From NCBI RefSeq assembly GCF_000712135.1, contig NZ_JOOE01000004.1, positions 312,501 through 376,500 on the forward strand: a stretch of DNA of 64,000 bases, written 5' to 3'. Below, one piece after another: positions 47,413 to 55,165 of the stretch (the first letter of the stretch is position 1; the number at the start of each line of letters is the position of its first letter). The position numbers were made by a program, and so were the translations under genes. This DNA comes from Sphingomonas sp. UNC305MFCol5.2. Lineage in GTDB: Bacteria; Pseudomonadota; Alphaproteobacteria; Sphingomonadales; Sphingomonadaceae. The notes under the pieces are model-generated. The model had not been told where the DNA came from. It was given only the letters and a program-made list of their open reading frames with translations, and made no database searches.

Positions 47413-48723
47413 TTAGCGCTTCAATATGTCGAGCGCGGCCGCGGTCATCGCTTCGGTGGCGGTGCCGATCACGGCTTCGGCCTCGGGCGCCCAGAAAGGG
47501 CTGTGGAGCGAGGGGAGCGCGTCCCTGCCGGCCTGCGCCGCATCCCACTTCGCTTTCGGAACCCCGCCGACCCAGAAGATCATGCTCTGGATCGACTTGT
47601 CGGCGAGGTAGAAGCGGCCGAAATCCTCGCCGCCCATCACTGCGGGCGTCTCGACCACGCGGTCCTTCCCGAAGCGGCCGGTCCACAGCGTCTGGAGGCG
47701 GCCGGTGAGCGGCTCGGTGTTGAAGGTGGAAGGGGTACCTTCGTTGCGGACGGTGACCACCGGCATGCGGTCCTCGGGGATGCCGGCGGCGACCGCCTCG
47801 CCCTTGGCGATGCGGGCGATGCCGTCGAGCAGTCTCTTGCGCACCTCGGGCGTGTAGCTGCGCACGGTGAGCAGCATCGTCACTTCCTTGCCGATGATGT
47901 TGTGCGTCGAGCCGCCGTGGATAGCGCCGACAGTGACGACGGCACTATCCTGCGGATCGATCTCGCGGCTGACGAGCGTCTGGAGCGTAGTGACGATACG
48001 CGCGGCGAGGACGATCGGATCGCGCGTGGTCTGGGGATAAGCGCCGTGGCCGCCGACCCCCGAAACCTTGATGTCGACCGAATCTACATTGGCGAGCGCA
48101 TAGCCCGAGCGCACGCCGATCGTGCCGGCGGGAAGCGAGGCGGCATCGTGGAAGGCGAGCGCGAATTGCGGCTTGGGGAAGCGCGTGAACAGCCCGTCCT
48201 CGAGCATCATCCGCGCGCCCATGCCGCGCTCCTCGGCGGGCTGGGCGATCATCACGAGTGTGCCCTTCCACTGCGATTTCATCGCGGCGAGATTGCGCAG
48301 CGTGCCGATCCACGAGGCCATATGGGTGTCGTGACCGCAGGCGTGCATCACGCCGGTCTCGATGCCCTCGTCATTGGTGGTGCGGACCTTCGAGGCGAAG
48401 GGGAGGCCGGTGTCCTCGGTGACGGGGAGGCCGTCCATGTCGGCGCGGATGAGGAGGATCGGGCCGGGGCCGTTCTTGAGGATCGCGACGACACCGGTGC
48501 CGCCGACCTTCTCGGTGACTTCATAGCCGGCCTTGCGCGCCTCGGCCGCGAGCTTGGCGGCGGTCTGGACCTCGTGGAGGCTGAGCTCGGGATTGGCGTG
48601 GAAATCGCGGTAGAATTCCATCAGCTGGGGAAGCGCGCGCTGGGTGGCGTCGCGGACGGGATCTGCAGCGAGGGCGGGTGTGGCGAGGGACATGGCGAGG
48701 GCTGCCGTGAGGAAGATGCGCAT
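47413..48723 (-). CDS. Exported M20-family amidohydrolase/peptidase
   Basis: A 436-aa metalloenzyme of the M20D type (hippurate hydrolase or IAA-amino acid hydrolase-like). A signal peptide (LTAALAMSLATPALA) indicates periplasmic location. Metal and catalytic residues are seen in MHACGHDTHMASW (Cys, His, Asp and His, near 125-137), in QPAEERGMGA with the paired Glu (about 163), and in HDAASLPAGTIGV and MGGEDFGRF. A dimerisation domain (GVGGHGAYPQTTRDP) sits in the middle. Likely substrates are N-acyl or N-aroyl amino acids. It stands upstream of a 79-aa gene and faces the DUF559 cassette. Confidence 0.93.
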   Translation of the reverse strand: MRIFLTAALAMSLATPALAADPVRDATQRALPQLMEFYRDFHANPELSLHEVQTAAKLAAEARKAGYEVTEKVGGTGVVAILKNGPGPILLIRADMDGLPVTEDTGLPFASKVRTTNDEGIETGVMHACGHDTHMASWIGTLRNLAAMKSQWKGTLVMIAQPAEERGMGARMMLEDGLFTRFPKPQFALAFHDAASLPAGTIGVRSGYALANVDSVDIKVSGVGGHGAYPQTTRDPIVLAARIVTTLQTLVSREIDPQDSAVVTVGAIHGGSTHNIIGKEVTMLLTVRSYTPEVRKRLLDGIARIAKGEAVAAGIPEDRMPVVTVRNEGTPSTFNTEPLTGRLQTLWTGRFGKDRVVETPAVMGGEDFGRFYLADKSIQSMIFWVGGVPKAKWDAAQAGRDALPSLHSPFWAPEAEAVIGTATEAMTAAALDILKR

Positions 48724-48786
48724 GTGGGGAGGCTAGCAGGGGCGGGGGCGTTGTCGAGGGGGTGGTATTTGCGGCAATGTTGCCTG

Positions 48787-48834
48787 CTCGCTGGACCTCG
48801 CCGCTCACCCTGGCCCCCTTTCAGGGAGAGGAGT
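48787..48834. repeat. Left copy of a repeat bracketing the DUF559 gene
   Basis: This 48-nt stretch, from CTCGCTGG to GAGGAGT, matches 49267-49318 in the same orientation with a few substitutions and a 4-nt length difference. Its palindromic core is CCCTTTCAGGGAG. It ends exactly where the DUF559 stop codon region begins. Confidence 0.75.
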
Positions 48835-49248
48835 TTAGAAGCGTGAGCGCGGCCGCCTGGCGCGCCCCTCCCTGAAAGGGAGGGGTTGGGGGTGGGTGCC
48901 GCCGAGGCACTCGGCGGCGGCTTGGAGGAGAAGTTGGGCCGCAGCGTCAGGGTCGGTCAGCACTTCGCTATTCCACAGACGCATAACCACCCAACCGCGT
49001 TCGCTGAGGAAGGTGGAGCGGCGATCATCAGCGACTTCAGTGTCGAGGTGTTGACTACCGTCGAATTCGACCGCCAGCTTTGCCTTGCGACACGCGAGGT
49101 CGATGATGAAGGGCGGTTCGATCAGTTGGCGGGTAAAGGCGGGGCGATACTGCGAGACGCGATGCCAGACTGCTCGTTCGGCCGGCGTGGGATTGTTGCG
49201 CAGCTCGCGTGCTCGAGCGGTCAAATAGGCTGGCACGCGATTTCGCAT
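48835..49248 (-). CDS. DUF559 (Vsr-like) endonuclease-domain protein
   Basis: A 137-aa protein with the DUF559 domain, a PD-(D/E)xK nuclease fold related to the very-short-patch repair endonuclease Vsr. Visible motifs are an N-terminal helix (RARELRNNPTPAERAVW), Asp 50 in FIIDLAC, and the metal-site stretch VEFDGSQH (residues 60-67). The C-terminal residues from about 118 to 128 (PQPLPFREGR) are encoded by a copy of the palindromic repeat, so the protein tail is a by-product of the repeat. The gene lies between two direct copies of that repeat, which suggests a movable cassette. No methylase or other repair gene is next to it. Confidence 0.85.
   Translation of the reverse strand: MRNRVPAYLTARARELRNNPTPAERAVWHRVSQYRPAFTRQLIEPPFIIDLACRKAKLAVEFDGSQHLDTEVADDRRSTFLSERGWVVMRLWNSEVLTDPDAAAQLLLQAAAECLGGTHPQPLPFREGRARRPRSRF
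48865..48896. repeat. Inverted internal copy of the same repeat, inside the DUF559 3' end
   Basis: CCCCTCCCTGAAAGGGAGGGG (written in part: CCCCTCCCTGAAAGGGAGGG) and the following GTTGGGGGTGGG are the reverse complement of the right-hand copy at 49283-49315 with two changes. It encodes the last residues of the DUF559 protein. Confidence 0.75.
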
Positions 49249-49266
49249 GCGGCTAGCCTAGCTCGG

Positions 49267-49318
49267 CTCGCTGGCGCTCGCCACCCACCCCCGGCCCCTC
49301 CCTTTCAGGGAGGGGAGT
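49267..49318. repeat. Right copy of the repeat bracketing the DUF559 gene
   Basis: A 52-nt copy (CTCGCTGG, CACCCACCCCCGG, CCTCCCTTTCAGGGAGGGG) just upstream of the DUF559 start and directly abutting the stop codon of the DUF4893 gene. Same orientation as the left copy, opposite to the internal one. Confidence 0.75.
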
Positions 49319-49945
49319 CTACGTCGCCGGGACCAGTTCCATCACGTCGACGATCGATTCGAAGCGTGGGCGCGGGAACACCACGCGCCAGCGTTTGGCG
49401 CCGATGCGCTCGACATAGCCGATCATGTCGCGATTGGCGTCCAGGCCGTAGCGCAAAGGTGCGGTCTCGTCGCCGAGGACAAGCGTGCCGAGGAAGATCT
49501 GGCGCGTAGGGTCGTCCGGGAAGATCAGCCCGGTGGGACGCTGCGAGCCGGTGAGCTTGTGGAGGCTGCGGACTTCGCCTTCGTCGGCGATGCGGCAATC
49601 GAAGGCGGGGTAGGTGGTGAAGTCGCGCACCGCGGTGCCCTTGGCGCCGAGCTTGAAAGTCCGGCAGCGATAGGCGCCCTGCGGGATCGCCGGATCGGGA
49701 AGCGCACGATCGGGATCGAACAGTAGGGGATCGGCGGCGATGGCCTTGGGATCGGCCTTGCGCGCGAGCGGCAGCGCTTCGTCCCACGCCTTGCGCCAGT
49801 CGCGCATGCGATCGCGATCGTCGCTGGTCGCGACGCTCTGCCAGCGCACATTGGTGGCCAGCGACGAGGATGTGGCCTCGCGATAGACGCTGCAGCCCGC
49901 AAGGCCCGGCACCAGGGCAATCGCGACGGGCAGCTTCCACTTCAT
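49319..49945 (-). CDS. Lipoprotein with DUF4893 domain
   Basis: A 208-aa lipoprotein: signal peptide VAIALVPGLAGC with the lipid-bearing Cys at 18. The mature part has the DUF4893 pattern, opening with RWQSVATSDDRDRMRDWRKAW (given in part) and including YRCRTFKLG and a second Cys in FDCRIADEG that may pair with it. The family is common in sphingomonads and of unknown function; location is probably the outer-membrane inner face. Its stop lies directly at the end of a palindromic repeat. The next gene on the strand, 3-hydroxybutyrate dehydrogenase, is 30 nt upstream, so it may be the last gene of that operon. Confidence 0.85.
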   Translation of the reverse strand: MKWKLPVAIALVPGLAGCSVYREATSSSLATNVRWQSVATSDDRDRMRDWRKAWDEALPLARKADPKAIAADPLLFDPDRALPDPAIPQGAYRCRTFKLGAKGTAVRDFTTYPAFDCRIADEGEVRSLHKLTGSQRPTGLIFPDDPTRQIFLGTLVLGDETAPLRYGLDANRDMIGYVERIGAKRWRVVFPRPRFESIVDVMELVPAT

Positions 49946-49975
49946 CCTACGTCCCCTTTGCGACTCTGCGACCGC

Positions 49976-50761
49976 TTACGCCGCGGTCCAGCCGCCATCC
50001 ATCGAATAGTTGGCGCCGGTGATTTGCGCGGCTTCGTCGCGGCAGAGAAAGAGCGCGAGCGCGGCAACTTGTTCCGGCTGGACGAACTGCTTGGTCGGCT
50101 GGGCGTCGAGCAGGACGTCGTTGATCACCTGCTCGCGGGTGAGGTTGCGCGTCCTCATCGTATCGGGGATCTGGTTCTCGACCAAGGGCGTCCAGACATA
50201 GCCGGGCGAGATGCAATTGACGGTGATGCCATGGGTGGCGACTTCGAGCGCGGCGGTCTTGGTGAGGCCGGCGATGCCGTGCTTGGCAGTGACATAGGCC
50301 GATTTGTTGGGGCTGGCGACGAGGCTGTGCGCCGAGGCGGTGGTGATGATCCGGCCCCATTTGCGCGCCTTCATGGCCGGTATAGCGGCGCGCATCAGGT
50401 GGAAGGTCGAGCTGAGATTGATCGCGATGATCGCGTCCCATTTCTCGATCGGGAATTCGTCGATCGGGGCGACGTGCTGGATGCCGGCATTGGAGATCAG
50501 GATGTCGACGCTGCCGAGCTCCTTCTCGGCGTGGGCGACCATCGCGGCGATCTGGTCGGGCTTGGTCATGTCCGCGGGATCGTAGAGTGCCTTCGCGCCG
50601 GCGGTGGCTTCGAGCGCGGCGCGTTCGGTCTCGATCGCGGCGGCATCGCCGAAGCCGTTGATCACCACCGATGCTCCCTCGGCGGCGAGTGCCTTGGCAT
50701 AAGCGAGGCCGATCCCCGACGTGGAGCCGGTGACGATCGCGGACTTGCCCTTGAGGAACAT
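49976..50761 (-). CDS. bdhA: 3-hydroxybutyrate dehydrogenase
   Basis: Oxidises D-3-hydroxybutyrate to acetoacetate with NAD, used when stored polyhydroxybutyrate is broken down. The 261-aa SDR has TGSTSGIG at 11-18, SNAGIQHV near 92, catalytic Ser and YVTAKHG near 140 to 160, and the family-specific NCISPGYVWTPLVENQI and a Q-x-T-K-Q-F-V stretch (PTKQFV) near the C-terminus; these fit BdhA better than a general SDR. AGGAG lies seven bases before the ATG at 50761. It starts 14 nt after the patatin gene ends, so the two form an operon, a pairing seen in PHB-using alphaproteobacteria. Confidence 0.93.
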   Translation of the reverse strand: MFLKGKSAIVTGSTSGIGLAYAKALAAEGASVVINGFGDAAAIETERAALEATAGAKALYDPADMTKPDQIAAMVAHAEKELGSVDILISNAGIQHVAPIDEFPIEKWDAIIAINLSSTFHLMRAAIPAMKARKWGRIITTASAHSLVASPNKSAYVTAKHGIAGLTKTAALEVATHGITVNCISPGYVWTPLVENQIPDTMRTRNLTREQVINDVLLDAQPTKQFVQPEQVAALALFLCRDEAAQITGANYSMDGGWTAA

Positions 50762-50775
50762 GGAATACTCCTGAA

Positions 50776-51924
50776 CTAGCGGTGCGTGAGGTCGAAGGCG
50801 GCGGTCTTGCCGTCGAGGATGTTCTCGGCGACTAGCCGGGCGCTGGCCATGGTCTCGGCGACTGCGGCGCGGCCGGCCTGCCAATGCTCGTGCATCGAGC
50901 GGGCGGAGAATTCGAAGTCGCGCGATCCGCCCTCCCAGGCATTGGCGCGGTAGATCAGCTGGACGAGGCTCAGCGGCTTCTCGTCGGCGAGGTGGCGGAG
51001 CGCGGCGACATCGGGGTCGTCGGCGAGATCGGGCGGGAGCTTGGCGAGGACGCGGCGGATCGCCTCGCGATCCTTCCGCAGGCGCAGGCGCTCGTCGGAA
51101 ACCTGCCGGGTGCGGCTGGAGAAGCGGATCTCCTTTTCGCGGGCGAGCACGTCGGTGATCGTACGCGGGAGATCGGCGGCGGCGGGAAAGAGATCGACCT
51201 GGAAGACGAGGGTGTCCTCGCACTGGCGATCGAGGATGTGCGTGAGCGGGGTATTCGAGACGAGGCCGCCGTCCCAATAGTACCGCCCGTCGATCTCGAC
51301 CGGGGGCAGGCCGGGCGGGAGCGCGCCCGACGCCATGATGTGGCGCGCGTCGAGGCGCTCGTCGGCAGTGTCGAAATAGCGGAAATTGCCGCTGGCGATG
51401 TCGACCGCGCCGACCGAGAGGCGGACGGGCCCCTTGTTGAGCAGGTCCCAATCGATATGCGCGTCGAGCGTCTCGCGCAGCGGCGTGCTGTCGTAGAAAC
51501 TGAGTGCGCCGGGCGTGCCGGGCGTGGCGAAGGCCGGCGGGACGGCGCGCGGCCGGAAGAAGCCGGGGACGCCGCCCATCAGCACCGTCGCCGCCGCCCA
51601 TTCGTGGGAGAATTCGCGTGCGGTGTCGCTCAGCGGAATCGAGAAATCGGGGAGTGCGGCGGTGACGCCTTCCCAGAACGCCTTGATCGCGGCGAGGCGC
51701 AGTTCGGGGGGATTGCCGGCGAAGAGTGCGGCATTGACTGCGCCGATCGAGATGCCCGCGACCCAATCGACTTCGATGCGCGCTTCCTCCAGCGCCTCGA
51801 TCACGCCGGCCTGGAAGCTGCCGAGCGCACCGCCGCCCTGGAGCACCAAAGCGACGCACTCCGGAAGCGGCAGTCCTGCGACGCGGCGGCGCGGGCGGGG
51901 ATCGGCGTCGGCCATGTGCGGCAT
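50776..51924 (-). CDS. Patatin-like phospholipase
   Basis: A 382-aa patatin-fold acyl hydrolase. The oxyanion loop QGGGALGSFQAG (29-40), nucleophile motif GISIG with Ser 59, and the catalytic DGG in YYWDGGLVSNTP (about residue 207) are all present, so it should be active. The C-terminal third holds a DUF3734-like helical extension (LVQLIYRANAWEGGSRDFEFS), often seen on patatins encoded next to 3-hydroxybutyrate dehydrogenase. No signal peptide. A role at PHB granules or in membrane lipid turnover is inferred from the bdhA neighbour. The ATG at 51915 is an alternative start. Confidence 0.92.
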   Translation of the reverse strand: MPHMADADPRPRRRVAGLPLPECVALVLQGGGALGSFQAGVIEALEEARIEVDWVAGISIGAVNAALFAGNPPELRLAAIKAFWEGVTAALPDFSIPLSDTAREFSHEWAAATVLMGGVPGFFRPRAVPPAFATPGTPGALSFYDSTPLRETLDAHIDWDLLNKGPVRLSVGAVDIASGNFRYFDTADERLDARHIMASGALPPGLPPVEIDGRYYWDGGLVSNTPLTHILDRQCEDTLVFQVDLFPAAADLPRTITDVLAREKEIRFSSRTRQVSDERLRLRKDREAIRRVLAKLPPDLADDPDVAALRHLADEKPLSLVQLIYRANAWEGGSRDFEFSARSMHEHWQAGRAAVAETMASARLVAENILDGKTAAFDLTHR

Positions 51925-51963
51925 GTGGCGTATCTATGGGAGGTCCGCAATCCTCCCCTCGAT

Positions 51964-52044
51964 CGTCATCCCGGCGAAAGCCGGGATCTCAGGAGGCAAG
52001 CGCGAAGCCCGCGGCATGCGATCCCGGCTTTCGCCGGGATGACG
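51964..52044. repeat. Perfect 25-bp inverted repeat (REP-like)
   Basis: Arms at 51964-51988 and 52020-52044 are exact reverse complements around a 31-nt spacer; the core is CCCGGCGAAAGCCGGG. The core resembles the repeat at 7097-7174. It lies in the divergent gap between the patatin and metallopeptidase genes. Confidence 0.85.
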
Positions 52045-52109
52045 GAAACGGGTGCAACGCTTGACGGGTTGAGGCATTGTTGCGGGGAGCGAACGACGAA
52101 AGGGTTTCC

Positions 52110-52994
52110 ATGCGGCTCGACGATCTCGACCCGACCGACAATGCGCGCGATTTCGGATCGGGCGGCGGCGGGGGTGGCGGCGGCTTCGGATTGCTGGGGC
52201 TGCTTCCCTTGCTGCTCGGGCGCGGCATGGGCTGCGGCGGAATCGCGCTGATCGGCATCGTCGCGTTGATCTTCTTCGGCATGGGCGGCGGCGGTCTGCT
52301 GAGCGGCGGCGGTGGCGGCACTCGGACGCAGCAAGGCCAGACGCAGGGCGCGCCCAAGGCATGCGATACCGCGGATGAATTGTTCGCGTGCCGAGTGATG
52401 ACCAGCACCGAACAGGTCTGGGGCCAGGTCTTTGCCGAGCATGGCCAGCGCTACCAGCCGGCGACGATCAACTTCTTCCAGAATTCCGTGCAATCGGCAT
52501 GCGGGCAGGCATCCTCGGCGGTCGGGCCATTCTATTGCCCCGGCGATCAGGGCGTGTTCCTCGACACCGGCTTCTTCGACGAGCTCGACAAACGCTTCGG
52601 CGCCAAGGGCGATTTCGCCCGCGCTTATGTCGTCGGGCACGAAGTGGGGCACCATATCCAGAATCTCGAAGGCACCTCGGCCAAGGTCAGCCAGGCGCAG
52701 GGCCGTGTCTCGCGGACCGAGGGCAACAAATTGTCGGTGCTGCTCGAGCTGCAGGCGGATTGCTATGCGGGCGTCTGGGCCAAGCGGAGCGGCCGGCTGG
52801 AGCCGGGCGACATCGAGGAAGGCATGACCGCGGCGAGCGCGATCGGCGACGACACGCTGCAGCGCCAGGGGCAGGGCGAAGTAGTGCCGGACAGCTTCAC
52901 CCACGGCACCTCGGCGCAGCGCATGGAATGGCTGAAGCGGGGACTGGATAGCGGCGATCCCGCGCGGTGCGATACCTTCGCGGCGGCAGGGTGA
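52110..52994 (+). CDS. Neutral zinc metallopeptidase, YpfJ family
   Basis: A 294-aa protein of the Zn_peptidase (PF04228) family. After a glycine-rich N-terminus (about residues 15-30) comes one membrane helix (IALIGIVALIFFGMGGG) and a second Gly/Gln-rich linker. The catalytic domain has the zinc motif HEVGHH at 177-182 and the third ligand region ELQADCYAGVW (about 215). Four Cys may form disulfides, fitting a periplasmic domain anchored to the inner membrane. I chose the ATG at 52110, with AAAGGG upstream, over 52077. The family is common, its substrate unknown. Confidence 0.92.
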   Translation: MRLDDLDPTDNARDFGSGGGGGGGGFGLLGLLPLLLGRGMGCGGIALIGIVALIFFGMGGGGLLSGGGGGTRTQQGQTQGAPKACDTADELFACRVMTSTEQVWGQVFAEHGQRYQPATINFFQNSVQSACGQASSAVGPFYCPGDQGVFLDTGFFDELDKRFGAKGDFARAYVVGHEVGHHIQNLEGTSAKVSQAQGRVSRTEGNKLSVLLELQADCYAGVWAKRSGRLEPGDIEEGMTAASAIGDDTLQRQGQGEVVPDSFTHGTSAQRMEWLKRGLDSGDPARCDTFAAAG

Positions 52995-53025
52995 CGGCAG
53001 CCGACGGGGCCGCTAGGTCACCCTG

Positions 53026-53772
53026 ATGACCAACGTTCCTGACGTTCCTGAACGCTCCAGACTCGCCTGGCGGCACACTCCCGGGCGCGGCCCCACATTG
53101 GTGTTCCTGTGCGGCTATGCCTCGGACATGAACGGGACCAAGGTGCTGGCGCTGGAGGAATGGGCCCGGCGCAGCGGCCGCGCATTCCTACGCTTCGATT
53201 ATGCCGGATGCGGCGAGAGCGAAGGCGCGTTCGAGGATCAGACGCTGGCCTCATGGCGCGATGACGCGCTGCGGGTTATCGACGCGGTGGTCGAGGGACC
53301 CGTGGTGCTGGCCGGATCGTCGATGGGCGGCTGGGTGATGCTGCTGGTCGCGAAGGCGCGGCCCGAAATGGTCAAGGCCATGGTCGGGATTGCGGCGGCG
53401 CCCGACTTCACCGATTGGGGCTATAGCGAGGCGGAGAAGGCCGCGATCCTGCGCGATGGGCGGATCGAGCAGCCCAACGACTATGGCGACACGCCGACAG
53501 TGACGACGCGCGGCTTCTGGGCTTCGGGCGAGGCCAATAAGGTGATGACCGGGCCGATCGGCTTCGACGGGCCGGTGCGGCTGCTGCAGGGGCAGCGCGA
53601 CAAGGAAGTGCCGTGGGAGCGCGCGCTGACGCTCGCCGAACTGTTCCGTTCAGACGCGGTGCAGACTGTGCTGGTCAAGGACGGCGACCACCGGCTCTCG
53701 CGCGAACAGGATCTCGCGCTGATCATCCGGGCTGTCGAGGACGTGCTGCTTTTATGTTCTTCTTCCTCCTGA
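53026..53772 (+). CDS. Alpha/beta hydrolase
   Basis: A 248-aa cytoplasmic hydrolase resembling ABHD10/acyl-protein thioesterase-type enzymes. The nucleophile elbow is AGSSMGGW (Ser near residue 98), the oxyanion loop is LCGYASDMNGTK, and FDYAGCGESEG follows strand 4. The acid and base lie in GQRDKEVPWE and KDGDHRLS near the C-terminus. The start is preceded by a weak site. Its 3' end overlaps the start of the TPR gene by 19 nt, so the two are coupled. The substrate is unknown. Confidence 0.88.
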   Translation: MTNVPDVPERSRLAWRHTPGRGPTLVFLCGYASDMNGTKVLALEEWARRSGRAFLRFDYAGCGESEGAFEDQTLASWRDDALRVIDAVVEGPVVLAGSSMGGWVMLLVAKARPEMVKAMVGIAAAPDFTDWGYSEAEKAAILRDGRIEQPNDYGDTPTVTTRGFWASGEANKVMTGPIGFDGPVRLLQGQRDKEVPWERALTLAELFRSDAVQTVLVKDGDHRLSREQDLALIIRAVEDVLLLCSSSS

Positions 53773-54503
53773 GCCTGCAGGCCGCGACCGCCGCGGCACC
53801 GCCTCCCGGGCAGGAGCCGCCGCGTTATGCCGAGTGCATGGATCTCGCGACCGGCGATCCCTCGCAGGGCGCGACGGCGGCGGCGAAGTGGAAGGTCGAA
53901 GGCGGCGGGATGCTGGCGCGGCAATGCCTCGGCGTGGCTTATGCCAACCAGAAACGCTGGCCCTCGGCAGCGGCGGCATTCGAGGAAGCCGCGCGCGAGG
54001 CCGAAAGCGCGCACGACGTGCGTTCGGCCAATTACTGGGCGCAGTCGGGCAACGCATGGCTGGCGGCAGGCGAGCCGGTCAAGGCGCGTGCGGCGCTCGA
54101 TGCGGCGCTGGCGAGCGGGAACCTGACCGGGCTGGCACTGGGCGAGGCGCGGCTCGACCGGGCGCGGGTGCTGGTCGCGGCGGGCGATATGGAAGGCGCG
54201 CGCAGCGATCTCGATCGGGCGCTGGCCGACGCGAAGGCCGATCCGCTGGCGTGGCTGCTCTCGGCGACGCTGGCGCGGCGGCAGGGCGATCTGGCGCGCG
54301 CGAAGACCGACATCGCCGAGGCGCTGCGGCGCGCGGCGGATGATCCGCAGGTCCAGCTCGAGGCGGGCAACATCGCCGCGACCGACGGCGACGAGGCAGG
54401 CGCGCGGGCGGCGTGGGGGCAGGTGCTCACGCTCGCGCCGGGCAGCGCCATCGCCGAAGCGGCGCGCAAGGCGCTGGCGCAGTTCGGGGCCACCGAGAAG
54501 TAA
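53754..54503 (+). CDS. TPR-repeat protein, exported
   Basis: A 249-aa protein with a short signal sequence (FFFLLSLQAATAAAPPPG) and tetratricopeptide repeats across about residues 55-240, e.g. AYANQKRWPSAAAAFEEAARE, WLLSATLARRQGDLARAKTDI and AAWGQVLTLAPGSAIAE. The start at 53754 overlaps the end of the hydrolase gene. TPR proteins of this type scaffold envelope complexes; no partner is evident. A large palindromic element follows its stop and may end the message. Composition is Ala- and Arg-rich, as in its neighbours. Confidence 0.85.
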   Translation: MFFFLLSLQAATAAAPPPGQEPPRYAECMDLATGDPSQGATAAAKWKVEGGGMLARQCLGVAYANQKRWPSAAAAFEEAAREAESAHDVRSANYWAQSGNAWLAAGEPVKARAALDAALASGNLTGLALGEARLDRARVLVAAGDMEGARSDLDRALADAKADPLAWLLSATLARRQGDLARAKTDIAEALRRAADDPQVQLEAGNIAATDGDEAGARAAWGQVLTLAPGSAIAEAARKALAQFGATEK

Positions 54504-54507
54504 TCTC

Positions 54508-54651
54508 AAAATCCTCCCTCGCGAAGCGGGGGAGGTGGCACGCGCAGCGTGACGGAGGGGGCCTAGCCCCAGATGCGTCGCTCGCGGAGATGCCCCCTCC
54601 GTCGCCTCCGTCGCCTTCGGCGCCACCTCCCCCGCTTCGCGAGGGAGGATT
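54508..54651. repeat. Large compound palindrome, copy 1
   Basis: Arm 54508-54562 and arm 54592-54651 are near reverse complements: the outer 31 nt (from AAATCCTCCCTCGCGAAGCG to GGAGGTGGC) are perfect, an inner segment differs, and GACGGAGGGGGC pairs again around a central spacer. The sequence GGAGGTGGCACGCGCAGC is shared with the element at 62881-63012. It starts 5 nt after the TPR stop codon. Confidence 0.85.
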
Positions 54652-54712
54652 TGGGTTGGCGATGCCGCAGCGGCTGCCTATCTCGCCGGAAACGCCATTC
54701 GGGAGCCCCCCA

Positions 54713-55165
54713 ATGCACTATCTCCACACCATGATCCGCATCACCGATCCGGAGGCGACATTGCGGTTCTTCGAACTGCTGGGGCTCGAGGAAGTGCGGC
54801 GGATCGAGAGCGAGAAGGGGCGCTTCACGTTGATCTTCCTCGCCGCGCCCGGGGATTCGAACGGCCCGGGCAAGCGGGCCAATGCCGAAGTGGAACTGAC
54901 GTACAACTGGCCCGACGAAGGCGGCGCGGCCGAGGAATATGGCGGCGGGCGCAATTTCGGGCACCTCGCCTATCGCGTCGACAATATCTACGAGACGTGC
55001 CGGCGGCTGATGGACGGCGGCGTGACGATCAACCGCCCGCCACGCGACGGACACATGGCGTTCGTGCGCACGCCGGACAATATCTCGATCGAACTGCTCC
55101 AGGCGGACGAGCCTCTCGCGCCGGCCGAGCCCTGGGCGTCGATGCCGAATATCGGTAGCTGGTGA
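54713..55165 (+). CDS. gloA: Lactoylglutathione lyase (glyoxalase I)
   Basis: Converts the hemithioacetal of methylglyoxal and glutathione to S-lactoylglutathione. The 150-aa product has the two beta-alpha-beta-beta-beta halves of the VOC fold with the four metal ligands, His 5 (YLHTM), Glu in AEVELTYN, His in FGHLAYRV and Glu in ISIELLQ. LFFLELLGLEEV-type and NDPWGR-like parts are partly altered (RNFGHLAYRVDNIY is standard). GGGAG lies eight bases before the ATG at 54713; an in-frame ATG at 54662 is less likely. It overlaps the nitronate monooxygenase gene by 4 nt, and gloB follows, so the whole pathway is in one operon. Confidence 0.93.
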   Translation: MHYLHTMIRITDPEATLRFFELLGLEEVRRIESEKGRFTLIFLAAPGDSNGPGKRANAEVELTYNWPDEGGAAEEYGGGRNFGHLAYRVDNIYETCRRLMDGGVTINRPPRDGHMAFVRTPDNISIELLQADEPLAPAEPWASMPNIGSW

